From G963556115 sp963678205 (GTDB lineage: Bacteria; Planctomycetota; SZUA-567): DNA of 64,000 bases. A program made the translations under genes and the position numbers. Shown here one piece after another: positions 27,878-34,753 of this stretch; the stretch's first letter is position 1; every line of letters begins with the position of its first letter. The stretch is from positions 2,356,001 to 2,420,000 of the forward strand of contig OY782760.1 of the NCBI GenBank assembly GCA_963678205.1. The letters are read 5' to 3'. The notes beneath the pieces are model-generated. The model did not search any database. It was not told where the DNA came from and saw nothing but the letters and a program-made list of their open reading frames with translations.

Positions 27878-27942
27878 ATTAATATTAAACTGTAATTTGT
27901 AATGTTTTCATTAGGCTTTTCTACCTGAAATTGGAGAGTATC

Positions 27943-28299
27943 ATGACTGAGAATCATCATAGAAAACTTGAAAGAAAGAATTTAGTTTATTTTCCTGAAG
28001 TTATCAATAGCGATACAAACCAAAAGGTAGGTCGAATTATTGATTTAACAACAGAAGGGTTTCTTATTGTAGGTGACACACCAATAGAAGAAGGCACATC
28101 GTTCAACGCTTCAGTAACATGGGTCGATGAAGTAAGAAAAGAAGCAACATTCTCCTGCATTATACATGTTGTATGGTGTAAAGAAGACATTAATCCTTCA
28201 TACAGAGCAATGGGCTGTAAGATTGATGAAATGAATATACATACAAAGGAGAGCATTAAAAGATTAATTCGAAAATGGGGCTTTCCTAATTGGCAGTGA
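27943..28299 (+). CDS. Small PilZ-domain protein
   Basis: A stand-alone PilZ domain of 118 residues. The ATG at 27943 is chosen over an upstream TTG because GGAGAG lies just before it. RKLERKN supplies the RxxxR motif and IDLTTEGFLIVG the second c-di-GMP motif. The rest is a compact six-strand barrel ending in a helix (HTKESIKRLIRKW). It lies 65 bases after the membrane-bound PilZ protein and 76 before nifU, in the same direction. Confidence 0.8.
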   Translation: MTENHHRKLERKNLVYFPEVINSDTNQKVGRIIDLTTEGFLIVGDTPIEEGTSFNASVTWVDEVRKEATFSCIIHVVWCKEDINPSYRAMGCKIDEMNIHTKESIKRLIRKWGFPNWQ

Positions 28300-28375
28300 T
28301 TTTTAAAAGAGCTATTAGACATAGTAAATTATAAAGTATTTTATTCTATGTATAGCAAAGATATAAGGGGATATT

Positions 28376-28750
28376 ATGGATTATACAGATGCAGTAATGG
28401 AAAACTTTCAAAATCCAAAAAATGTTGGAGAAGTTGAAAATCCTTCAGGCATAGGTGAAGTTGGAAATCCAACATGTGGCGATATGATGAGAATCACCAT
28501 AGCAGTTAAAGACAATAAAATAACCGATTGTAAATTTAAAACTCTTGGTTGTGGAGCGGCAATTGCTACTAGTAGTATCACAACAGAGCTTGCAATAGGT
28601 ATGACTCTAGATGAAGCTATGGCTCTTACTCGTGATAAAGTTGCTGAAGAACTAGGCGGCTTGCCACCAGAAAAAATGCACTGTTCAAATCTTGCAGCTG
28701 ATGGCTTACATGCAGCTGTTGAGGATTATTACTCTAAGAATCCGGAGTAA
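28376..28750 (+). CDS. nifU: Fe-S cluster scaffold, IscU/NifU N-terminal type
   Basis: Scaffold on which [2Fe-2S] and [4Fe-4S] clusters are built. The 124 residues correspond to the IscU-like domain only. The three conserved Cys are visible in NPTCGD, LGCGAAIA and MHCSNLAADG. The central [2Fe-2S] ferredoxin-like and C-terminal Nfu domains of full NifU are absent. AAGGGG lies upstream of the ATG. The stop is two bases before the apbE start, so the two are tightly coupled. Confidence 0.93.
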   Translation: MDYTDAVMENFQNPKNVGEVENPSGIGEVGNPTCGDMMRITIAVKDNKITDCKFKTLGCGAAIATSSITTELAIGMTLDEAMALTRDKVAEELGGLPPEKMHCSNLAADGLHAAVEDYYSKNPE

Positions 28751-28752
28751 TA

Positions 28753-29862
28753 ATGCAGGTGTTTACAAAAAATAGAATAGTTCGATTGGTTATACCAATT
28801 GCAACTGTAGCGTTTGTAATTTTTGCTCTTAAATTCAATGATTTTAAGAGCAAAAATATTGAATCCAATATCTTCCAAGAACGTTTTGGTCCCATAATGG
28901 GGACTTCTGGATACGTTAAAATTATTCCATCCAGCTCAATGAAATCTTCGGCACAGGACATATTCAATGCTGCATATTCAAAAACTAAACATGCAGAAAG
29001 CATTCTAAGTCGCTACAATCCTGAAAGTGACATATCAAAAATCAATAATGCTAAGCCTGGAGAAAAGATAAAAATTACCCCCCTGACCTGGAGAGTACTC
29101 TTAGAATCAAGAAGATTTTTTCAACTTTCAAATGGAGCCTTTGACCCCAGTATTGGTGCTATTATTGATGTTTACCCTTGGGTAGAGAAAGAGGTACCAT
29201 CACTCCCTAAACAAGAGGTAATTGATACAGCACTAGCTAAATCCGGATTTGACAAAATTCATTTTGAACGTGAAGGTATGTATATCTATAAAACAACATC
29301 AGGCGTAATTCTTGATCTTGGAGGAATTGCTAAAGGACTTGGTGTTCATATCTTTGCAGAAACGCTAAAAGAGTCTGGTGTTGAAAATGCAATAGTTGAG
29401 ATTGGTGGCGAAATTTCTATAATTGGAAAACCTGAAATCGAACAAAAAACAGAACAGATTATAGGTTCTAAGCACAAAATATGGTCGACTGGCATTAAAA
29501 ACCCTAGAGGCAAAGGAATTATTAAGAAGCTTGAATCTGAAGGTGGTGTATCGATTGCAACCTCAGGAGATTATGAAAAATATTTCCTAGTTGATGGTAA
29601 ACGCTACTCACATATTTTAGACCCAAAAACAGGCTATCCTACTTCAGGTGGAATAATTTCCGCCACTGTTGTCACCAAGCGATCGTGTACAATTGCTGAC
29701 GCACTTGCAACTTCAATTACTGTGCTTGGAGTTGAAGAATCTAGGAAACTTTTAAAACTTTTTACTGATACAACTGCCTACCTAATTCTTGATGATATGA
29801 GTGAAATAACGGTCGATGGCGGTTTAATGGACAATGATGCATTAGAGGTAATGACAAAATAA
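28753..29862 (+). CDS. apbE: FAD:protein FMN transferase ApbE
   Basis: Attaches FMN covalently to Thr/Ser of target proteins, notably Rnf/Nqr subunits. It has 369 residues with an N-terminal membrane helix (IVRLVIPIATVAFVIFAL), placing the enzyme outside the cytoplasm. Recognisable blocks are FGPIMGTSGYVKI, LSRYNPESDISKIN, NGAFDPSIGAIIDVYPW, LDLGGIAKGLGV, IEIGGEISIIGK-like, SGDYEKYF, YSHILDPKTGYP and the metal-binding C-terminal CTIADALATSITVLG. The obvious local substrate is RnfD, encoded about 4.5 kb away on the other strand. Confidence 0.93.
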   Translation: MQVFTKNRIVRLVIPIATVAFVIFALKFNDFKSKNIESNIFQERFGPIMGTSGYVKIIPSSSMKSSAQDIFNAAYSKTKHAESILSRYNPESDISKINNAKPGEKIKITPLTWRVLLESRRFFQLSNGAFDPSIGAIIDVYPWVEKEVPSLPKQEVIDTALAKSGFDKIHFEREGMYIYKTTSGVILDLGGIAKGLGVHIFAETLKESGVENAIVEIGGEISIIGKPEIEQKTEQIIGSKHKIWSTGIKNPRGKGIIKKLESEGGVSIATSGDYEKYFLVDGKRYSHILDPKTGYPTSGGIISATVVTKRSCTIADALATSITVLGVEESRKLLKLFTDTTAYLILDDMSEITVDGGLMDNDALEVMTK

Positions 29863-30626
29863 TGGCTAATCTGGGTATTGATATTGGTTCAACAACAACT
29901 AAAGGTATATTACTTGATGATTCTGGAAACATTGCGCGTAGTAAGATAACCCCTACTGGTGCTTCCCCAATAAGCGCTGGGCAGAATGTAATTGCTGAAT
30001 TATCAGCTGGTATATCAGTTGATAAGGTTTATATAACTGGATATGGTAGAGGGTTATTTAAGTCCGCTGATAAAAAGATAACAGAGATTACTTGTCATGC
30101 AGCAGGCGTTCATTATTTATATCCTGAAGCGATTGGTATTGTTGATATCGGTGGCCAGGATAGCAAAGCGATACATCTTGGAAATAAAGGCAATGTACAT
30201 GATTTTGCGATGAATGACAAATGCGCGGCTGGCACAGGAAGCTTCCTAGATAATATAGCTAATAAATTTAAGATTGATTATGAATCAATGCTTGATCTAT
30301 ATCATTCTTCAGACAAAAAAGTAAATATAAATTCAACTTGTGTTGTTTTTGCCGAAAGTGAAATTATTGGCCTTCTCGCAAAAGGTGAGAAGATGGAGAA
30401 TATCTTTAAAGGTGTGTTGCGAGCGATTGCTATGCGCGTTTGCCGTCTTTATTCTCAGGTTAAAATTCCTTCTAATACTGAGATATACTTCACTGGTGGA
30501 GTTGCAAAGAACGAAGCAATGCGCAAAGCTTTAGAAGAAGAATTAAAGGTAAATGTAATTGTTGACAAAAGAGCTCAACTTATGGGAGCACTTGGAGCAG
30601 CTGTGTTAGCCAACAAATCGCGTTAA
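29862..30626 (+). CDS. BadF/BadG/BcrA-type ATPase (2-hydroxyacyl-CoA dehydratase activator-like)
   Basis: ASKHA-fold ATPase that in known systems holds one [4Fe-4S] cluster between two subunits and drives an electron into a dehydratase or reductase. The 254 residues match the activator family. It shows LGIDIGSTTTKGILLD (phosphate 1), GIVDIGGQDSKAI, the cluster Cys in NDKCAAGTGSFLD and STCVVFAESE, and a C-terminal FTGGVAKNEAMRKALEEEL. Its ATG overlaps the apbE stop as TAATG. No dehydratase A/B subunits are next to it, so the partner is unknown. The neighbourhood with nifS, nifU and apbE suggests assembly or use of redox cofactors. Confidence 0.88.
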   Translation: MANLGIDIGSTTTKGILLDDSGNIARSKITPTGASPISAGQNVIAELSAGISVDKVYITGYGRGLFKSADKKITEITCHAAGVHYLYPEAIGIVDIGGQDSKAIHLGNKGNVHDFAMNDKCAAGTGSFLDNIANKFKIDYESMLDLYHSSDKKVNINSTCVVFAESEIIGLLAKGEKMENIFKGVLRAIAMRVCRLYSQVKIPSNTEIYFTGGVAKNEAMRKALEEELKVNVIVDKRAQLMGALGAAVLANKSR

Positions 30627-30643
30627 ACAGATAAAACAAAAAC

Positions 30644-31618
30644 CTACTTATTATTACTCAAGTACTCACTTACCCTTTCTTTAACATTCTGTTCTATATT
30701 TCTGTACCAGAACGCATAATCATATATATGATAAATCCCAGGAGGAAAACTACGGACATCAAGTTCCTCAGGTGGTGCTGCAATCAAGGCATGAGAATAA
30801 GGATCAATATATGCACCACAATAGTTTTTTATCTCACGATTTATCGTCCCGTCATTATTGAAGAAAACTGCCCCTGAATTATAGTCTTTCCCGACCTTTT
30901 CATAACCAGTACTCCAGTTTAGAGGATTAATACAATATGCTCCTTTCAAAAGAATAGGTGAATTCGTTGCAGATGATGACTGAGTATTAAACGAAATAAT
31001 AACACCGACATCATTACTTTTTTCAGCAAGTCTCATCCAAGGGTATTTCAAAGGGTCATCCTGAAAGACTGTATAACCAATAAGATATGCAGCAATTAAC
31101 CGCTTATTTATACTAGGATCAGCCATTATTATCTCGTGCATCAATTCAATAAGCATCATTGATCCTTGACTATGACCTGCAAGTATAAAGGGTCTATTCA
31201 AATTTAATTTAGAAATATAGTACTTAAAGGCACTTATAACATCATTACGAGCAATACTGAAGTACTCGGTACTCTCCAAATCACCATCATAGCTCATGAG
31301 TGTCCCAGACATTTGACGGTAAAACGGCACATAAGTATTTGCTATTTGGGAATACGCAGTCAATTGCGAATTAAGAGGGAGCTTAATTTTTGCAAGCATT
31401 TTAGAGTCAGTGCAATCCATATTTAATTGTTGACTATCAGCGTAGACAGTAGGATATACATAAAATACATCAACCTTTTTATTAGGCGTTTTTGGGCGTA
31501 TTACCCATGACGCAGAGTTTGAATAGTCTGTTGGTGGTACACATTTATCGCTGGCAAATGTGCAATTAGCAATTAGTAAAACAAAAAGCATAATTATATT
31601 GCAAAAAATAATATTCAT
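30644..31618 (-). CDS. DUF3089-type alpha/beta hydrolase, exported
   Basis: Predicted periplasmic serine hydrolase of 324 residues. A signal peptide (IIFCNIIMLFVLLIANCTFA) is followed by the DUF3089 pattern: PNKKVDVFYVYPTVY near the N-terminus, the nucleophile elbow GHSQGSMM, and a C-terminal His-containing SHALIAAPPEEL region. The family is thought to act as lipases or esterases, but substrates are unknown. It starts ten bases after the stop of the L,D-transpeptidase-like gene and is probably in one unit with it and the porin. Confidence 0.8.
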   Translation of the reverse strand: MNIIFCNIIMLFVLLIANCTFASDKCVPPTDYSNSASWVIRPKTPNKKVDVFYVYPTVYADSQQLNMDCTDSKMLAKIKLPLNSQLTAYSQIANTYVPFYRQMSGTLMSYDGDLESTEYFSIARNDVISAFKYYISKLNLNRPFILAGHSQGSMMLIELMHEIIMADPSINKRLIAAYLIGYTVFQDDPLKYPWMRLAEKSNDVGVIISFNTQSSSATNSPILLKGAYCINPLNWSTGYEKVGKDYNSGAVFFNNDGTINREIKNYCGAYIDPYSHALIAAPPEELDVRSFPPGIYHIYDYAFWYRNIEQNVKERVSEYLSNNK

Positions 31619-31628
31619 AAATCCCTAT

Positions 31629-32321
31629 CTATGGCAAAATTCTGATAGGAGTCCCCTTCTTTGCAAATTCCCAGATTTTCCCCATAGCTACTGGCTGAAC
31701 ACCAATATTTCCTGAAGTCTTTTTTCCTGCTATTCCATCTCCGCGAATCATAACAGGCCCCCCTAATGGTGTATCAAAAGGTGGTAATTTACCTGCTTTA
31801 TTTGCAGCTAATATTGCCTCATATTGAGATTTAGTAATTAGTTTATTTTTCAAAGCCTTTGCAGCATCTTTTGAATTAGGGTAGTTCAATGTCATATACA
31901 TAGTCTTACCTTTAAGCTCGTGCTTTAAAATATAATAATCGCCTATTGGAACAAGCGCATCACCTTTTTGGGATTTACCTTTAGAAATGTTGACAGGAAG
32001 ATTGATGTTATAAAATGTGTACACATATTTCTTACCTTCAATTGCCCCGAGTATGCCCTTACTTAAAAATACTACAAGATACTTAGTAGAGTATTTTCTT
32101 TTTGGAGGAGGAGAAACTTTGATCTCATGAGGGGTAATACCTATTACTGTATGAGAAATAGACTTATGTTGCTGCGATGGAAAAGCGAGGGACTCAACCT
32201 CAGGAATAGAAGATATGATCAACGGCTTACTAAAGAAGTAGCCTCGATATAATACTCCAAGAATTAAAGAACAAAGTATTATTACTAAAAAAAAAGTGTG
32301 AAGTATATTTTTAAAATTAAT
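31629..32321 (-). CDS. Membrane-anchored L,D-transpeptidase-like (YkuD) protein without catalytic residues
   Basis: Matches the YkuD fold over its C-terminal 150 residues: KYLVVFLSKGILGAIEG, GDALVPIGDYYILK, TLNYPNSKDAAKA, FDTPLGGPVMIRGDG and the end KKGTPIRILP. In active enzymes the last blocks read IxIHG and T-x-GC-I-A. Here they are MIRGDG and TSGNIGV, so His is replaced by Arg and the nucleophile Cys by Asn. The first standard start is a TTG at 32222, without a ribosome site. The frame remains open upstream and encodes a transmembrane helix (ILHTFFLVIILCSLILGVLY). An ATT codon at 32321 lies six bases after GAGGT, so I propose that start. Likely a non-catalytic peptidoglycan-binding or regulatory protein. 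Confidence 0.7.
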   Translation of the reverse strand: MNFKNILHTFFLVIILCSLILGVLYRGYFFSKPLIISSIPEVESLAFPSQQHKSISHTVIGITPHEIKVSPPPKRKYSTKYLVVFLSKGILGAIEGKKYVYTFYNINLPVNISKGKSQKGDALVPIGDYYILKHELKGKTMYMTLNYPNSKDAAKALKNKLITKSQYEAILAANKAGKLPPFDTPLGGPVMIRGDGIAGKKTSGNIGVQPVAMGKIWEFAKKGTPIRILP

Positions 32322-32368
32322 ATTAATACCTCATAATATAATTGAAATAATTAGTACAAAATTTTTTA

Positions 32369-33655
32369 CTAAAAACTTATACCACTTCTAACAGCAAGTA
32401 CATTTGTAAGAGCACCATCCCAATTATATAGTTCTGCACCATATTCAGCAATAACATAGACACCATTTGAAAATTTATATTGAGTGTGTAGCACAAACTT
32501 ATTAAAGTCTGTAATTTTTGACCTGTCTGAAATATGTAACCACTCAACCATACCGCCCAAGGTTAATTTATTAGTAATCGAATATAAACTTCCTACAGAT
32601 ACTGTATCGGTATGATAACCCTCGATAAAGCCCCAGTTAAAACCATGTTGGTATTCTGCAAAAGCCTCTAAATCATTAGTAATATTCCAGTCTAAACCAA
32701 TGCTTACTGCATATTCGTCCTCAATCGCATCAGGACCGAATAACCCAGTATCCCCTCTTTGAGAATCATGCTTCCTAACGCCAGAAATTTCAGCAACAAG
32801 ACCATCAAGAGGCGTATTCCACCATATTCTTGCTGCAAAGCTACCAAATCCAGAATCACCCGAAGGAGCAACTCTGTCATAAATACCAATCTCATCATCC
32901 ATCCCATCAGGTTGAAAAAATGAAAACTCAGCTTTAATAGCATCTTGCCAAGTGTAGGACAATCCTGCAAGCACGACTCTATCAATCTCACCAGGATGGT
33001 ATATAACATTAGCCGAACCAGGTCTCAACGTTGAAAGATATGGAGAACTGAGTATTGTTGGCCCCTCACTACTTCCGTTGCCTTCAGTATGATTATAACT
33101 CTGAATTATACCAAGCGTTCTATCCTGCCCGTACGGCACCTCTCCTGCACCAAAGAACAATCCGATTGGGCCACCGCAAATTGAATTCCACATCATTAGT
33201 GCTTCTTCCATAACCAATGATTGTTTTCGATATGGAGAATCGCTCAAATCAAGTTTTATCGCAACACGCAAATCATTATTAATAGCAAAATCAAATCTCA
33301 AGTTTGTATTATGCAAATACCAGCCACCATCATATCCAGTTCCAACGCTGTTATCGCCATGAAAAACACTTCCTATATAATCTACAAACAGCTCACCACC
33401 TATCATTAAGGATGCATTTCCCTTAGCTGATCTCAAAGATTCAGGTATATAACTTGCATTGTTTTCATTTATGTTACTTTGAACAAATTCAACATTACTA
33501 CTATCAAAATAATCATAGTCGACCGTATTCACATCATTAGCAAACAGGCGCGAAAAAAAGAAACAAAAATATAAAATCAATGAAAATGCTACAAGTAAAT
33601 AGTTACTTATAAACATATTACATAAGCATTTAGTTTTATCCAAAAACTTCAACAA
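32369..33655 (-). CDS. Outer-membrane porin-like beta-barrel protein
   Basis: About 428 residues with an N-terminal export signal (ISNYLLVAFSLILYFCFFFSRLFA). The mature part is rich in alternating aromatic strands and resembles phosphate-selective or OprP-like porins: GGWYLHNTNLRFDFAINNDLRVAIKLDL, GLFFGAGEVPYGQDRTLG, AFAEYQHGFNWGF, and a C-terminal strand ending in Phe (GISF), the usual barrel-assembly signal. The ATG at 33616 (MFISNY...) would give a tidier signal peptide than 33655. It is upstream of the YkuD-like and DUF3089 genes on the same strand. Confidence 0.8.
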   Translation of the reverse strand: MLKFLDKTKCLCNMFISNYLLVAFSLILYFCFFFSRLFANDVNTVDYDYFDSSNVEFVQSNINENNASYIPESLRSAKGNASLMIGGELFVDYIGSVFHGDNSVGTGYDGGWYLHNTNLRFDFAINNDLRVAIKLDLSDSPYRKQSLVMEEALMMWNSICGGPIGLFFGAGEVPYGQDRTLGIIQSYNHTEGNGSSEGPTILSSPYLSTLRPGSANVIYHPGEIDRVVLAGLSYTWQDAIKAEFSFFQPDGMDDEIGIYDRVAPSGDSGFGSFAARIWWNTPLDGLVAEISGVRKHDSQRGDTGLFGPDAIEDEYAVSIGLDWNITNDLEAFAEYQHGFNWGFIEGYHTDTVSVGSLYSITNKLTLGGMVEWLHISDRSKITDFNKFVLHTQYKFSNGVYVIAEYGAELYNWDGALTNVLAVRSGISF

Positions 33656-33856
33656 TATCCCCTATCTTTAACTTTCAACTTCTACCGGATATTCTACATT
33701 TGAGCTATCTCCTTTTCAAGCAAAATCTTAAATAATATTTAAGAACTATTATTCGCAAAACAATTACACACAACTAACTTTTGGACAAAATGATTAATCT
33801 TTTTTGCACAGAAAGCTTTAATTATTTTAAATTTTTAAAAAAAAACTATAATTAAC

Positions 33857-33885
33857 TTGACTTACCAGCAGATTCTAAGTAAATT
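33857..33885 (+). promoter_or_regulatory. Sigma70-type promoter of the DtxR-feo unit
   Basis: TTGACT (33857-33862) and TAAATT (33880-33885) are separated by 17 bases, and the coding start follows about 38 bases later. The spacing is ideal and the -35 box is nearly consensus. Confidence 0.6.
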
Positions 33886-33897
33886 AGTTATATCTAA
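33884..33897 (+). promoter_or_regulatory. Operator-like palindrome before the DtxR gene
   Basis: TTAGTTATATCTAA overlaps the downstream edge of the -10 box. It matches 12 of 14 bases of a second site at 37262-37275, also in the iron-uptake cluster. The TTAG...CTAA arms resemble the general form of DtxR/IdeR operators. Autorepression by the adjacent regulator is the inference. Confidence 0.6.
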
Positions 33898-33922
33898 CAA
33901 TTTTACACAAGAGGTGAATTTA

Positions 33923-34393
33923 ATGAATGTAGAAATCTCGGCTAGCTTAGAGAATTATTTAGAAGTAATTGCAAAACTTTCCAAAGAAGATGGTTATGCA
34001 TTATCTAACGACATTGCAGACAAAATGGAAGTAAAGCGATCCTCAGTAACTGTAGCTTTGCGCAATCTTGCTGAGCTTGATTTAATTATTTATAAAAAAT
34101 ATAAACCTATAACACTTACCGAAAAAGGCAAAAAGTGCTCAGAGCAGATTATTTATAAGCATAAAAACATCAAACTTTTTTTAACTGATCTCCTTGGAGT
34201 TAATGAAGATAAAGCAGATGATATAGCCTGTAAGATGGAGCATTTTATTGGCAAGGAAGTAACAGATAGGTTTGTTGCTTTTACAAAATATATTAAATCA
34301 TGCCCAAAAAACGAACAGGTTTGGAAGGATAAATTTGAAGAGTTCTACCGTGAAGGAATCGACACTAGAGTATGTATATCAAATAAAAAATAA
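33923..34393 (+). CDS. DtxR/MntR-family metal-dependent regulator
   Basis: Fe2+- or Mn2+-responsive repressor of 156 residues. The ATG at 33923, with AGAGGTGA upstream, gives the family start; an in-frame ATG-like start at 33857 falls in the promoter. The winged helix-turn-helix covers about 10-70 (ENYLEVIAKLSKEDGYALSNDIADKMEVKRSSVTVALRNLAELDLI, shown here as a single domain block). The dimerisation/metal region contains GVNEDKADDIACKMEHFIG, with the Cys-x-x-Glu-His arrangement typical of DtxR metal ligands. It lacks the C-terminal SH3-like domain, as in MntR. It is followed after 26 bases by feoA. Confidence 0.87.
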   Translation: MNVEISASLENYLEVIAKLSKEDGYALSNDIADKMEVKRSSVTVALRNLAELDLIIYKKYKPITLTEKGKKCSEQIIYKHKNIKLFLTDLLGVNEDKADDIACKMEHFIGKEVTDRFVAFTKYIKSCPKNEQVWKDKFEEFYREGIDTRVCISNKK

Positions 34394-34419
34394 TATAGTC
34401 TAATATAAAGAGAGAAATC

Positions 34420-34659
34420 ATGAGAGCGTTAACTACACTTGACAATTTAGGAATTGGTCAAAAAGGTAAAATAACAAGAGTATCTCCTGAATTAAATTAT
34501 CGTACTAGATATGCTGGTATGGGTATCATTAGGAACCATACTGTTGAGGTTAAACGAATTGCCCCACTAGGTGATCCTATTATACTCAAGGTAATGGGCT
34601 ATGAATTATCACTCCGCAAAGGTGATGCTTCGTTTATAGAAATTGAATTAGCTAACTAA
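34420..34659 (+). CDS. feoA: Ferrous iron transport protein FeoA
   Basis: Small cytoplasmic SH3-like partner of FeoB, 79 residues. It shows the family pattern LDNLGIGQKGKITRV...LNYRTRYAGMGI and ends DPIILKVMGYELSLRKGDASFIEIE. AGAGAGAAAT precedes the ATG. It lies between the DtxR-like gene and feoB, so iron repression of the whole unit is likely. Confidence 0.93.
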   Translation: MRALTTLDNLGIGQKGKITRVSPELNYRTRYAGMGIIRNHTVEVKRIAPLGDPIILKVMGYELSLRKGDASFIEIELAN

Positions 34660-34753
34660 ACATTACACTATAAAAAGTTATGCAGTTTTTTTTTGCCTGT
34701 AATATAAGAGACAGCTAACTTTTTTGCATGATACTAAGCACAAAAGGTAACAA

